Part shown: piece after piece, positions 18,899-28,171 of the stretch
How the letters are laid out: each line of letters starts with the position of its first letter
Numbering within the stretch: position 1 is the stretch's first letter
NCBI RefSeq assembly: GCF_002355375.1
Contig: NZ_AP017312.1
Coordinates: 1,319,001-1,383,000 of the forward strand
Direction: 5' to 3'
Source: Aneurinibacillus soli
GTDB taxonomy: Bacteria > Bacillota > Bacilli > Aneurinibacillales > Aneurinibacillaceae
Length of the DNA: 64,000 nucleotides
The notes under the pieces: generated by a model
The model's input: the letters and a program-made list of their open reading frames with translations, nothing else
The model's database searches: none
Told to the model about the DNA's origin: nothing
Program-made: the position numbers and the translations under genes

Positions 18899-19348
18899 AT
18901 GGCAAAAGAGATTTCGGCAGGAGGCGTAGTATACCGCAAGACAGAGGAAAACCAGATTGAACTGATGCTAATTGAAGATCGATATATGAAAATATCGCTT
19001 CCGAAGGGCAAACAGGAACCGGGCGAGACGATGGAAGAGACGGCGTTGCGGGAAATAAAGGAAGAGACAGGCATTCATGGTAAGGTCGTGAAGCCGCTAG
19101 AGACAATCTACTACAACTACTATAATCCGAAGATCGGTGCCATCAAGAAAGAAGTACATTACTATCTAGTAGAGGCAATGTCCGGTGTACTTACACCACA
19201 GCTGGAAGAAATCAAAACGGTAGCCTGGATGACACCGGATAAAGCATGGACGAGGCAGCGAGAAAGCGGATACCACAATAATATTTCCGTGCTTATGAAG
19301 GCATATCGCTTGCTTGGCATTGCAAATGGTCAGGAGGGGATCGGATGA
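18899..19348 (+). CDS. NUDIX hydrolase
   Basis: 149 residues from the ATG at 18899, chosen because TAAGGAGG lies 8 bp upstream. The Nudix box [23 protein letters not shown] is complete, with its metal-binding glutamates. These enzymes hydrolyse nucleoside diphosphates linked to another moiety; the substrate cannot be told from sequence. The stop overlaps the deoC start by 4 bp, indicating cotranscription. Confidence 0.9.
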   Translation: MAKEISAGGVVYRKTEENQIELMLIEDRYMKISLPKGKQEPGETMEETALREIKEETGIHGKVVKPLETIYYNYYNPKIGAIKKEVHYYLVEAMSGVLTPQLEEIKTVAWMTPDKAWTRQRESGYHNNISVLMKAYRLLGIANGQEGIG

Positions 19349-20013
19349 AGCGGGAACTCGCGTTGTATATTGACCATACGCTGCTTGCGCCAGAAGCTTC
19401 TGCGGCGCAGATTGATCGGTTGTGCCAGGAGGCACGTGAGCACGGGTTTTATGCGGTATGCATCAATCCGTACTGGGTGCGCCGTGCGAAGCAGGAACTT
19501 GTAGGAAGCAATGTGAAAGTGGCTACTGTAATCGGGTTTCCGCTGGGGGCTGCTGTAACAGAAGTTAAAGCGTTTGAAGCGGCGAAAGCAGTGGAAGATG
19601 GAGCAGATGAATTGGATATGGTATTGAATATCGGAGCGCTGAAAAGCGGAGAAGATGAAGAAGTACGCCGTGACATTGCCGCTGTCGTGGCGGCAGCGGC
19701 CAGCCGTCCGGTGAAAGTAATTATCGAGACCGGACTGCTTACAGAAGCGGAAAAAGTACAGGCCTGTCGCCTGAGCGAGGAAGCGGGCGCACAATTTGTC
19801 AAGACGTCTACCGGCTTTGGTCCGGGAGGTGCTACTGTAGAAGATGTCGCGCTCATGCGCCGCACAGTCGGAGACACGGTATCTGTCAAAGCATCAGGTG
19901 GTGTGCGCACATATGAAGCGGCTAAAGCGATGATTCGGGCAGGCGCGGACCGAATTGGTACAAGTAGTGGGATTGCCATTGTTTCTAGCGCGGAAGGAGA
20001 TGGCGGTGCGTGA
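19345..20013 (+). CDS. deoC: Deoxyribose-phosphate aldolase
   Basis: 222 residues. This class I aldolase splits 2-deoxyribose 5-phosphate into glyceraldehyde 3-phosphate and acetaldehyde. [29 protein letters not shown], the Schiff-base lysine in [14 protein letters not shown] and VKASGGVRT are diagnostic. The gene overlaps the NUDIX gene upstream and the kinase gene downstream. Confidence 0.96.
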   Translation: MKRELALYIDHTLLAPEASAAQIDRLCQEAREHGFYAVCINPYWVRRAKQELVGSNVKVATVIGFPLGAAVTEVKAFEAAKAVEDGADELDMVLNIGALKSGEDEEVRRDIAAVVAAAASRPVKVIIETGLLTEAEKVQACRLSEEAGAQFVKTSTGFGPGGATVEDVALMRRTVGDTVSVKASGGVRTYEAAKAMIRAGADRIGTSSGIAIVSSAEGDGGA

Positions 20014-20914
20014 GCGAGAGGCAGGACTGAAGAAAAATACGATTGTAAAAAATACGTATCAAATTAAAAAAGCCATTTCCTGCAGTGATCTTTCGATCGT
20101 ATACATTGGACGCCACATCATGAGCAAAGAATATTGCATCATTAAGGAATGGTTTCCAAGACGATTGGCCCTACGAGACCTCGATCACCGAACGCTCCTA
20201 TGTCGTCTTCCGTCCCTCAAACAGAAATACGAGGAATTGAAAGCGTCATTTTTCCGAGAGGCACGTATTCTGAAAGAAATACAACACCGGAATATTGTTA
20301 CGTATATGGACCATTTTGAGGAGAACGGTACAGGATACATTGTGACGGAATATTGCCGAGGGCGAACATTGGATCAATACATACAGCAAGCAGATAGCCA
20401 TTGCCTGGCAGATTTCTTCAAACATATCTTGCTGCCATTACTGGATGTTGTCCATTTTCTTCACAAAAAAGGCATCCTTCATCGTGACATAAAGCCAGCA
20501 AATATTGTACGTACAAAAGACGGTCAGTTGAAGCTTCTGGATTTCGGTTCGGCGGTGCACTATACATCTGCCGATCGATACGAGATTTTTACGACAACAG
20601 GGTTTTCACCATTGGAATTTTATTCAGCACGAAGCCGACAGCGTGCATATTCAGATATATATAGTCTGTCGGCTACTATTTATTATTGCCTGAGCGGGAA
20701 GCCGCCTCTTGATGTAGCACAGCGAATGATTGAAGATAACCTCGTAGCGATTAAGGATCAGAATGGGAAGGTATCATCTTTTTTCTCTTATATTGTGATG
20801 AAAGGATTAGCCGTTGATTATCGCAGACGGACTTTATCGCTCTCTCTTTTGCGTACAGCTGCTGTAGCTGAGTACATATTCTTGAAAACAAAAAGTTTTA
20901 AAGCGGGACTTTAG
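20006..20914 (+). CDS. Ser/Thr protein kinase, probable regulator of the contractile system
   Basis: 302 residues from a GTG at 20006; AAGGAG lies 6 bp upstream, whereas an ATG at 20000 would abut it. The gene overlaps deoC by 8 bp. The kinase core is complete: the ATP-binding Lys in [22 protein letters not shown], the catalytic loop [12 protein letters not shown] and DFGSAVHYT. There is no TM segment or sensor domain, unlike PrkC-type kinases. The FHA and PP2C genes 3.6 kb downstream suggest the kinase/FHA/phosphatase switch known from T6SS (PpkA, Fha, PppA). A terminator follows, so it is transcribed separately from the sheath operon. The system assignment is inference. Confidence 0.82.
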   Translation: MREREAGLKKNTIVKNTYQIKKAISCSDLSIVYIGRHIMSKEYCIIKEWFPRRLALRDLDHRTLLCRLPSLKQKYEELKASFFREARILKEIQHRNIVTYMDHFEENGTGYIVTEYCRGRTLDQYIQQADSHCLADFFKHILLPLLDVVHFLHKKGILHRDIKPANIVRTKDGQLKLLDFGSAVHYTSADRYEIFTTTGFSPLEFYSARSRQRAYSDIYSLSATIYYCLSGKPPLDVAQRMIEDNLVAIKDQNGKVSSFFSYIVMKGLAVDYRRRTLSLSLLRTAAVAEYIFLKTKSFKAGL

Positions 20915-20934
20915 ACCTTATTTATTTTTATAGG

Positions 20935-20972
20935 ATAGCCTTTGACCATGTAGGTCAAAGGCTATTTTGTTT
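20935..20972 (+). terminator. Strong terminator after the kinase gene
   Basis: ATAGCCTTTGACC and GGTCAAAGGCTAT form a perfect 13-bp stem with a 5-base loop, followed by a T-rich tract. Confidence 0.92.
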
Positions 20973-21277
20973 TCATTTACAAATTTCAACAAATTCCTTT
21001 TGTGAAATTTGTATTTTTTTGTATTGTTTATTTCTGGGTATTACCTCCTATTGTTTATTCATGGACTACTATTTTATAACCAAAAATACATATAAATGTA
21101 AAAATAGGATGATGAAACTGGAGTTATATGGTATGATACAGGATTTATTTTTATTTTTTGTATAATAAAGGTAAAATAGAGAAAAAAGCACTAGAGAAAT
21201 ATCTGGATTTTTATTCTATATTTTTCTATGTGAGTATTTAACTGTATATTATGTCGGAAAGCAGAGGGGAAAAGCTT
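20973..21277 (+). promoter_or_regulatory. AT-rich leader with likely promoter of the sheath operon
   Basis: About 300 bp without a gene and much more AT-rich than its neighbours. A perfect TATAAT is at 21161-21166 and a TATGAT at 21132-21137, but neither has a good -35 box, so an activator or alternative sigma factor is possible. The sheath gene start at 21278 is preceded by AGAGGGGA. Confidence 0.4.
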
Positions 21278-23446
21278 ATGGAAATTATCCATCAGACGAA
21301 CCGAACGATTTTGTTCGAAGAAATCAATCCGGAAAAGCTTGATCTCATAACGATTGTTGGAGATGTAAAAGGAATTGATAGTTTAAGTGACGACAAAATT
21401 AAAGAGATTAACGAAACTCTCGTAGTAAAAAGCTTTGACGAATTTTTGGACAAGTTTTCGCCCACGGTATATTCGTTCTATAACGCAGCAAATCAGAAAG
21501 TTATGTATACGCTCAAAAAACCGGAAGGCATCGCAGCCAGTGCAATATCTGAAATCAGCGTTGATCAGAATAATGATTTCCTCAAAATGCTCTTCACGCT
21601 TATTGATACAAAAAGAATTCAGGGAATTCCGAATGTTGATTTTAAATTCGAGAATTTACTCGATATGATCTCTCCTAAAAAAGTAATGGATGACATCCGG
21701 CAGGTGCGGAAGGAAATCCATTATTTGTACGGACAGTATGATCAACTCGATGAGGGTGATCCGAAAAAGCTTGATATGGGTGATAAGCTCAACAACATGT
21801 TTGAAGATGCCAGCCGGAACTATAACAATGTAATGGCCATGCTGCCACTGGCAATTGATGATATCAAAACACGGCTACTGCTCGGAGCCGGTCAGGAAGA
21901 AAACCAGTCAGAAGCGGTTACAATCGGCATGCTGAGCATTGGGGACAACGGGGAATTAAAAATCATCGAAGCTCCTAAGAATGAAAATGCAGAACTGATG
22001 ATTGTGGACCAGAATGGAAGCGGAGGGCTAGCCACTGTTTTCGAGGAAGATTATGAAGCCGTTACAGACACATCGTCCTCTTATGTGAAAGACCTTGTTG
22101 TACGGACATTTTGCCCATTACCTGCCGTACGGAATGAGGTTGATGTAGAAACAGAAATCCAGAACTACAATACGTATCTGGAATTCTATAAAAATTCCAA
22201 GGACGACTTCGTAAAAACAGTGAAGCCATTGGTGGAAAAACTGCTTGGTGTCAAAATGTTCTTCGATCAGTATGCAACGAAAAACAAAGGCATGGTACCA
22301 TCGCTTCTCATTACGAATGCGAAACTTGATATGACAGTGAAAAGCAATAACATTCCACGATTGGAAACGTATCTGAACACAGTAAACTCGAAAAACGATT
22401 TTACAGATACCATCTGGTTTGGAATCGTGCCAGCTGTTGAGCTGGAGCATTCCGGGAATGCAAAAGTAAGTCGTGAACGCTTCAAAGGAAATCAGAAGAC
22501 TGTCAAGCAAGATGGAAACACGATGGAATCCCTGTCCATGCTGCTGCATGTTGTCAAAGATTATAAAATTCAGATTTTCTTTAACTTTATAGCGGGAGAA
22601 GAAACAACCTTCAATACGATGGCAACATCAGGCATTGATAAATATATGGATAAATGTGCGGTTCTGCTTCGCAAGGACTACAGTGAATTTGCCATACCAT
22701 GCATGCCTAATTTCACGATTATTCCGAAAGATAAATCCGGTGTGGTCATCGATAGCCGAATGCTGCAAACCGAAGACGGAGTCAAAATCTCGCAGGAAAA
22801 AGAAGATATCTTGAAACTGTGGATTGAAGGGGTATATGTCGGAGCTAGCTATGTAGCAGCCGGGCTCGTGGCTGCCTACCAATGTCCAGAATTCTTAAAA
22901 GAAGCATTCCGTAATATCAGCCGGGAATACCCGGGGGTGCGCTTCGATATCGAAGGTGGAGACAACGGTCTGCGTGTCGTGACAACGATGGCAAAAGAAA
23001 TCTCTGGGTTCACCAATAGCATTAAGGATGCCATTAATCGTCGAAACTTCGGATTTGTCTTCTCGTCTGAAAATGCGCAGGTACAAGGCAAAGACGTCAA
23101 GCGAATTACCGTGTATAAAGCACGAAGCATGGCGATGACGGAAGATGGATTCGATTCGATCTATAAAACGCTCGTCAGCACATACGTCGAGCGCCTGCTT
23201 CGCTTCCAGACAGGTGACTTCAAACACGATAATATCGTGCGGTTCTTCAGCAACAATCCGAGCAGTCAGAAGAGCAAGTGGCTGAACGCAAAAGGATTTA
23301 TGAACTCGATTATTCATGACGGAGATGATATGAACTACGTCATCGATGAGAAGAGTAACTTGTGCCATATCGATCTTGTATTTAACGGCAACGTGAAGAA
23401 CCTTGAAGTTACCATTACAAAAGGGACTGCTGCAGCTAAAGCGTAG
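21278..23446 (+). CDS. Contractile sheath-like protein (TssB/TssC-like)
   Basis: 722 residues from the ATG at 21278 (AGAGGGGA 7 bp upstream). I infer a sheath subunit from three things: the Hcp-like tube gene next to it, the length (about that of TssB plus TssC), and the C-terminal half. That half has FFNFIAGEETTF and the LRKDYSEFAIPCMPNF block, an Ala/Gly-rich helix (VGASYVAAGLVAAYQCPEF), a YVERLLRF helix and a final strand pattern (LCHIDLVFNGNVKNLEVTITK) like the interlocking strands of contractile sheaths. N-terminally there is a helical region with a KVMDDIRQVRKEIHYLYGQ coiled coil. There are no TM segments. Direct similarity to TssC is too weak to prove by eye. Confidence 0.55.
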   Translation: MEIIHQTNRTILFEEINPEKLDLITIVGDVKGIDSLSDDKIKEINETLVVKSFDEFLDKFSPTVYSFYNAANQKVMYTLKKPEGIAASAISEISVDQNNDFLKMLFTLIDTKRIQGIPNVDFKFENLLDMISPKKVMDDIRQVRKEIHYLYGQYDQLDEGDPKKLDMGDKLNNMFEDASRNYNNVMAMLPLAIDDIKTRLLLGAGQEENQSEAVTIGMLSIGDNGELKIIEAPKNENAELMIVDQNGSGGLATVFEEDYEAVTDTSSSYVKDLVVRTFCPLPAVRNEVDVETEIQNYNTYLEFYKNSKDDFVKTVKPLVEKLLGVKMFFDQYATKNKGMVPSLLITNAKLDMTVKSNNIPRLETYLNTVNSKNDFTDTIWFGIVPAVELEHSGNAKVSRERFKGNQKTVKQDGNTMESLSMLLHVVKDYKIQIFFNFIAGEETTFNTMATSGIDKYMDKCAVLLRKDYSEFAIPCMPNFTIIPKDKSGVVIDSRMLQTEDGVKISQEKEDILKLWIEGVYVGASYVAAGLVAAYQCPEFLKEAFRNISREYPGVRFDIEGGDNGLRVVTTMAKEISGFTNSIKDAINRRNFGFVFSSENAQVQGKDVKRITVYKARSMAMTEDGFDSIYKTLVSTYVERLLRFQTGDFKHDNIVRFFSNNPSSQKSKWLNAKGFMNSIIHDGDDMNYVIDEKSNLCHIDLVFNGNVKNLEVTITKGTAAAKA

Positions 23447-23465
23447 CCCTTCATATCTTGGTGTT

Positions 23466-23492
23466 AAAGGATGCTCTTATGAGCATGCCTTT
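23466..23492 (+). promoter_or_regulatory. Hairpin between sheath and tube genes
   Basis: AAAGGATGCTC-TTAT-GAGCATgCCTTT folds into an 11-bp stem with one bulge. There is no U-run, so it looks like an mRNA processing or stabilising hairpin rather than a terminator. It could protect the tube message, since many tube subunits are needed. Confidence 0.5.
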
Positions 23493-23533
23493 TACATAAA
23501 TATATCAAGCACAATTCTAAGGAGGTCATTGCA

Positions 23534-23959
23534 ATGGGTTTCAAACTCCACATAGAAGGAGCCGAAACAATCGAGCTAGGAATGGACAACATCATGACGG
23601 TAACATACGAAACAGATACACCGGATGATTCAAATGCACGATCCACAGATGTGGGTGCGCTACTCAAAATTACAGGTAAGATCATCACAGCAACAGATGG
23701 CGATAACGCTGACGATACAATGAAGCTTGCGCTGTGGTCACTCGTTCCGGCTGAGAAAGCCGATTGTTACCGCAAAGCTACGCTTGAAGTGATTGCGGCG
23801 GATCAAGTAATCCGGAAAATTCACTTCCCGAATGCATTCGTAGTTGATTATGTGGAACGATACGGGGATACCGAGGGTGTAGGTACCTTCACATTGTTCA
23901 TCAAGCAGAAAAAAGACAAAACAGAAATGGCCAAAATCGAAGGCGGCTACGGGGTCTAA
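23534..23959 (+). CDS. Hcp-like tube protein
   Basis: 141 residues after a near-perfect AAGGAGGT site. The composition and strand pattern (short beta strands, MGFKLHIEGAETIELGMDNIMTV at the start, LWSLVPAEKADCYRKATLEVI in the middle, VGTFTLFIKQKKDK near the end) fit a tail-tube/Hcp barrel that stacks into the inner tube. The length is close to Hcp. It has no signal peptide. Its place directly after the sheath-like gene is the order seen in contractile systems. It is bracketed by hairpins on both sides, consistent with high expression. The assignment is from fold pattern and context. Confidence 0.6.
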   Translation: MGFKLHIEGAETIELGMDNIMTVTYETDTPDDSNARSTDVGALLKITGKIITATDGDNADDTMKLALWSLVPAEKADCYRKATLEVIAADQVIRKIHFPNAFVVDYVERYGDTEGVGTFTLFIKQKKDKTEMAKIEGGYGV

Positions 23960-23981
23960 CGGTACCGGCATTTCACACAAA

Positions 23982-24017
23982 AGAGGGGTTTCCGGGAATG
24001 TTCCTGGAATTCCCTCT
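23982..24017 (+). promoter_or_regulatory. Stem-loop after the tube gene (attenuator-like)
   Basis: AGAGGG pairs with CCCTCT and encloses a nested TTCC/GGAA stem. No proper U-run follows. Together with the hairpin before the tube gene it would delimit a stable tube mRNA and reduce readthrough into the regulatory genes. Confidence 0.5.
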
Positions 24018-24037
24018 ATCTATAAAGGATGGAAACG

Positions 24038-24481
24038 ATGAAAAATTACTATGAGATTCTGGGAGTTTCTAGACAGGCTTCCCCGGATGAGATCAGAAAA
24101 GCATACCGCAAGCTGGCTAAGCGGTATCATCCCGATGTTAATGGTGGAAGCAGCAAAGCAGAAGCAATGTTTAAAGATGTGAACGAGGCGTACCGGACAT
24201 TGCATGATGAATCACTTCGGCAAGCATATGATGATCGGTTTGATGGAAGTAAGAAGAATCCGAACACCGACTTTACAGGCAGCTCAAGCAGCAGAACAGA
24301 ATCCCGTCAATCTTCCCGTGCCGATCAGGGGTTTGATATGGAGGATGTGGGGAAAAGCTTTGAGCGCTTTTTTGGTTTTAATCCCAAAACAAAGGAACGG
24401 GTATCTCACGACAAGAAAGCAGATAATCCCTTTGATACAACAGATTTGTTTGAGCAATTTTTTCGTGTTAAGAAAAAGTAA
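24038..24481 (+). CDS. J-domain protein (DnaJ N-terminal domain only)
   Basis: 147 residues from the ATG at 24038 (AAAGGATGG upstream). Residues 1-66 are a complete J domain with the HPD motif (RYHPDVNGG), and a polar linker and a short C-terminal tail follow. The tail repeats FERFFGF and [11 protein letters not shown], perhaps partner-binding peptides. The Gly/Phe region, zinc fingers and substrate-binding domains of DnaJ are absent. J domains stimulate Hsp70 ATPases, and an Hsp70-like ATPase is encoded in the same operon at 30167-32815, so that is the likely partner. Confidence 0.85.
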   Translation: MKNYYEILGVSRQASPDEIRKAYRKLAKRYHPDVNGGSSKAEAMFKDVNEAYRTLHDESLRQAYDDRFDGSKKNPNTDFTGSSSSRTESRQSSRADQGFDMEDVGKSFERFFGFNPKTKERVSHDKKADNPFDTTDLFEQFFRVKKK

Positions 24482-24536
24482 CTGCGCATCACAAGATGCC
24501 GGGTGTGCGGCGTACGTAGAAACGGAGGCATGAAAC

Positions 24537-25121
24537 ATGAAACAGAAAGCCAGCTTTTGGCTGCGTACAGGTACAACGGATGTTGGCACGGAGCGAGCAC
24601 GCCAGATTAAGATAGTGGACCGTATGATTTTGATTGTGATACTAGCTGCACTCATCTACATCTATTTTATAAACGAACATACTGGAATCAAAATTGTAGC
24701 AACACTCTTTTTGTTGGCTCTGCTTGCGGTATATGCCGTGAGAAAATATGAATATATCGAGGATCAGGAAGAAATCAGCAGCAAAATTACGAAGCTTGTT
24801 CTCTTGGATGAAGAAGGGGGACATGTACACGAGTGGCCGATCCAGGGGATGACCTCTCTATTAATCGGCAAAAGCTCAAAGCAAAACGAAGTAGATATCG
24901 ATCTATCGGAAACCGAATATGCATCGCTCATCAGTAAGCAGCATGCCGTACTGAATTATTCTGCCGGCTGCTGGTATATCGAAGACATCGATTCGAAGAA
25001 CGGGACTGGAATTCAGAAAGCTCATACCGATCAAAAAAGCAAGTTGCAGGATCATTCACCGCATCCGATTGGTGCCGGGGATACGATTTACATAGCGAAT
25101 ACACGAATCATGCTTACATAA
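24537..25121 (+). CDS. Membrane protein with cytoplasmic FHA domain
   Basis: 194 residues. Two TM helices (about residues 30-46 and 51-66) are followed by a C-terminal FHA domain: LLIGKSS, SLISKQHAVLNY and DSKNGTGI are the phosphothreonine-binding loops, with the Ser and His of SKQH and the N of KNGT. FHA domains bind phosphothreonine peptides. With the kinase at 20006 and the phosphatase at 25715 it fits a Fha-type switch for assembly at the membrane. Confidence 0.85.
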   Translation: MKQKASFWLRTGTTDVGTERARQIKIVDRMILIVILAALIYIYFINEHTGIKIVATLFLLALLAVYAVRKYEYIEDQEEISSKITKLVLLDEEGGHVHEWPIQGMTSLLIGKSSKQNEVDIDLSETEYASLISKQHAVLNYSAGCWYIEDIDSKNGTGIQKAHTDQKSKLQDHSPHPIGAGDTIYIANTRIMLT

Positions 25122-25158
25122 GAAGTTTTGACTCAAAGTAGACGGGGGAATGAATGAG

Positions 25159-25686
25159 ATGAGTTTGGCACGATGCGCAAATGGACACATGTTTAGTACA
25201 AGAAAACACGGCAGCACATGCCCCTATTGCAATATCTCGGTAGAAGCAGGCGCGAAGAATGAAGGAAGAAGAATGATGATGGCAGAGGAAGATGAGAAAA
25301 CGATGCCATATCTCGGGGAAATGGAAGGAATCGAGCCGGTTACTGGCTGGCTTGTTTGCATAGAAGGACCACAGCTTGGTCAGGATTATCGCATTATGGC
25401 AGAGAAGAACTTTATCGGGCGGGCGGAAGAGATGCATATTCAGATTATTGGTGATAATGCCATCTCAAGGCGAAATCATGCGGTGATCGTCTACGATCCG
25501 AAAAAACGGAACTTTTATTTACTGCCGGGAGACGCCTCCGGTCTTGCTTACCACAATAACGAAGCGGTGTACTCTCCGGTAGAGCTAACCGCGTATGACG
25601 TACTAGAGCTTGGCAGAAGTAAATTCATTTTCATTCCATTGTGCGGTGCTCACTTCGAGTGGGAAGGCAATGGCGGTACCGAGTGA
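25159..25686 (+). CDS. Zinc-ribbon/FHA domain protein
   Basis: 175 residues from the ATG at 25159; the GGGGGA site fits this start better than the ATG at 25150. The N-terminus has a one-zinc ribbon pattern (RCANGHMFSTRKHGSTCPYC, ligands C-x2-GH...C-x2-C). The C-terminal half is an FHA domain with FIGRAEEM, AISRRNHAV and a final FIFIPLCGAHFEWE. There is no TM segment, so it is cytosolic, unlike the preceding FHA protein. The 3' end overlaps the phosphatase reading frame region. It probably acts in the same phosphothreonine pathway. Confidence 0.8.
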   Translation: MSLARCANGHMFSTRKHGSTCPYCNISVEAGAKNEGRRMMMAEEDEKTMPYLGEMEGIEPVTGWLVCIEGPQLGQDYRIMAEKNFIGRAEEMHIQIIGDNAISRRNHAVIVYDPKKRNFYLLPGDASGLAYHNNEAVYSPVELTAYDVLELGRSKFIFIPLCGAHFEWEGNGGTE

Positions 25687-25714
25687 TAAACATAATGGGA
25701 AAGCAGGAGTCAGG

Positions 25715-26542
25715 ATGGGCATGATCGGTGTGTTTATCATTATTCTTCTTGTTTTATGGTACATAAGGCAGCGCCTGCTGGTGGAGGAACCGAAGCGGAA
25801 GCTTCAGATTGGGAATGGACAAACGATTGGCAGGCGTGCGGAACAGGATGATTATTTCGCAACTGCGACAACTCCACTTGGCACGATAGCCGTGCTTGCT
25901 GATGGAATCAGTGGACTAGCCAATGGTAGGCTGGCCAGTACGATAGCGGTAGATGTATTCATTCAGGAGTTCAGCAAGCTGACTAGCCTCGAACAGATCG
26001 AGAGTTTCTTTGCCCGCGCCTCTCGTCTAAGCAACAGTGAGATTATCCACACGCTTCGCGGAACGAAAGGGGGAACAACGATTGTAGCGGCAGTAATCGC
26101 AGACGGCTACTTGTACTGGGGAGCGGTCGGCGACAGTCTGATCAAGATTTTTCGCAATCAGGACTTCATAACTGTGAATCAGAAGCATGTACTGCAATCG
26201 GTGCTGCATGAACAATATCTGGCCAGACAGATCACAAAGCAGGACGTACTCGATAACCCGCTGAAGCACAGGTTAATCAATTACATCGGATATGAAGGCT
26301 TTAAAAACATCGAAATCGGCCAGCAGCCGCTTGCTTTGTACAAAGGTGATAAAGTCATTTTGTGCAGCGACGGTGTGTACAACAGCATGACAGAAATCGA
26401 GATGGCATACATTCTTGCGGAAGCTGATTCTCCGTATGATGCAGCACAGGACATTATTGAAGTCATTGACTGTAAAAAACTACGGAATCAGGATAACGCA
26501 ACGATTGTCATTGTAGAAGATGGAGAGCAGGGATACGGATGA
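25715..26542 (+). CDS. Membrane-anchored PP2C-type Ser/Thr phosphatase
   Basis: 275 residues from the ATG at 25715 with GCAGGAGT upstream; an in-frame ATG at 25670 inside the FHA gene is an alternative. One N-terminal TM helix (MIGVFIIILLVLWYI) is followed by a PPM/PP2C domain with its metal-binding residues intact: AEQDDYF, AVLADGISG, GAVGDSLIKIF, LCSDGVYN and NQDNATIVIV. It removes phosphate from Ser/Thr, opposing the kinase. It corresponds in role to PppA of T6SS loci, though that protein is soluble. Confidence 0.87.
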   Translation: MGMIGVFIIILLVLWYIRQRLLVEEPKRKLQIGNGQTIGRRAEQDDYFATATTPLGTIAVLADGISGLANGRLASTIAVDVFIQEFSKLTSLEQIESFFARASRLSNSEIIHTLRGTKGGTTIVAAVIADGYLYWGAVGDSLIKIFRNQDFITVNQKHVLQSVLHEQYLARQITKQDVLDNPLKHRLINYIGYEGFKNIEIGQQPLALYKGDKVILCSDGVYNSMTEIEMAYILAEADSPYDAAQDIIEVIDCKKLRNQDNATIVIVEDGEQGYG

Positions 26543-28170
26543 GAAAAGACAACAGTGAGTTTCAGACATCCTTTCTGTCTGAGGCCGGTACATTGCTGAC
26601 AAATAAAGACTACTTCGCCTTTATCGAGCTCGATGGCAAAGCCTGCTGGGTGCTGGCACAGGGGCTGGATTCGGACCGGGAGATCGAAAGCGCGGAGCTT
26701 GCGGTCAAAAGTGTACTCGGGAACTTCATGAACCGACCTACTATGTCGCGGTTCAGAATTAAGAAATACATACAACAGGCGCACCGCTTGCTGCAGGAGG
26801 AGAGCGTGCGGGTGCGGCTCAAAGCGAGTCTGATTATGGTTGTCACCGACTATTCCAGAATGATCTGGGCCGGGGCAGGCAATGCGCGGATGTATCACTT
26901 TCGCAATGGGCTGTTGAATCTCCGCAGCAAGGATCAAAGTCTGGCACAGATGATGGCAGATCGGGAAGAAATCTTCCCGGACAAAGTTGACGAACATGAA
27001 GAACGAGGCAACTTGCTAGAATACCTGGGCAAGCCGGATGAGTTCAAGCCGTTCGTATCCCCGAAATACAAGCTGGCAGACGGAGATGTGATTCTGCTTG
27101 GCACATCTGGACTGTGGCAGGAAGTAAATAACAGTGAAATGCTTGATGCGACAGAAGAAGCACAGGACCCCGCACAGCTCGTCGATACACTCGAAGAAGT
27201 CTTGCTAAGCAAGCAAAAGCAAACCGTACAAAATTATACAGCGGCTGCTATTTTCGTCAAGAAAGTATACAAAGAAGACCCAACGAAAAAAATCAGACTC
27301 ATCAAGCGAATTGCCCTCATCCTGTTTGTTTTGCTACTGACAGGCGGTGGGGCTCTCGTGTACCACATAAAAGCAGCAGAACGTCAAGCAGAAGCGGTAG
27401 CGAGTATGCTGGAACATGACAAGAATGGAGATGCTTTCATACAGGATGGGGAGTATGCGAAAGCTCTGAAAGAATACAGCGAGGGACGGAATGCCGCAAT
27501 CAGAATTCAGGACAGAGTACATAGCCAACTGATCGGCAAAAAGCTGAATATAACCGGGCTGATTACAGATGGTGACACGTTTGTTAAAGATGGCGAATAC
27601 ACAAAAGCGATCAGCAAATATGAAAAAGCAAAAAAGGCGATGGAAGGTCGCAAAGACTTTAATGAAAAAGAGCTGGATGAGAAGATAAACAACTGTCGTT
27701 CTTTCGCTCAAATTTTGGGGTGGTTGAAAAACGGTGACATGAAAGCGGAAAAGCAAGATTACGTAGGTGCTAGAACCCTCTACCTGAAAGCTAAAAAAGC
27801 TGCGGTTGCCGCTTCCTTTGCAAACGGTGAAAAAGAAGCGAAGACAAAGCTGGAGGAAGCCGAAGGGAAGCTGGCTGATCTTGAACGAGAGAAGAGGCAA
27901 CTTGATGCCGAGAAGCTAGAGCAGAAGGGAGACAAATGCCTGGCAGAAGAAGACTTCAAGGGAGCAATCCAGTCGTATTCCCTCGCCCAGGAAGTGTATC
28001 AAGGGATCGATATGCTAGAAAAAGTGCTAGGCATGGAGCGGAAAATTACAAAAGCAGAAGAAAAGCTTAATCCGGTTCCAAAGGGAGAAGCACCGGTAGC
28101 GGAAGCCGCCCAGGAACCACCGCCTGCACCAGCAAGCCCTACGCCAGCTGCAAAGGGAGGATCCAAGTAA
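26539..28170 (+). CDS. PP2C-like pseudophosphatase with TM helix and TPR-like periplasm-side or extracellular domain
   Basis: 543 residues, overlapping the phosphatase gene by 4 bp. The first 235 residues follow the PP2C pattern but the metal ligands are lost: DG is QG in VLAQGLDSD, SDG is TSG in LLGTSGLW, and DN is QN in VQNYTAAAIF. One TM helix lies near residues 258-276 (ALILFVLLLTGGGALVYHI). Three TPR-like helical repeats follow (DGEYAKALKEYSEGR, DGEYTKAISKYEKAK, KQDYVGARTLYLKAK, EEDFKGAIQSYSLAQ), then a Pro/Ala-rich tail. I infer a phospho-sensing membrane scaffold. It may be the envelope anchor that replaces the TssJLM complex, which is absent here. Confidence 0.7.
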   Translation: MRKDNSEFQTSFLSEAGTLLTNKDYFAFIELDGKACWVLAQGLDSDREIESAELAVKSVLGNFMNRPTMSRFRIKKYIQQAHRLLQEESVRVRLKASLIMVVTDYSRMIWAGAGNARMYHFRNGLLNLRSKDQSLAQMMADREEIFPDKVDEHEERGNLLEYLGKPDEFKPFVSPKYKLADGDVILLGTSGLWQEVNNSEMLDATEEAQDPAQLVDTLEEVLLSKQKQTVQNYTAAAIFVKKVYKEDPTKKIRLIKRIALILFVLLLTGGGALVYHIKAAERQAEAVASMLEHDKNGDAFIQDGEYAKALKEYSEGRNAAIRIQDRVHSQLIGKKLNITGLITDGDTFVKDGEYTKAISKYEKAKKAMEGRKDFNEKELDEKINNCRSFAQILGWLKNGDMKAEKQDYVGARTLYLKAKKAAVAASFANGEKEAKTKLEEAEGKLADLEREKRQLDAEKLEQKGDKCLAEEDFKGAIQSYSLAQEVYQGIDMLEKVLGMERKITKAEEKLNPVPKGEAPVAEAAQEPPPAPASPTPAAKGGSK

Positions 28171-28171
28171 A

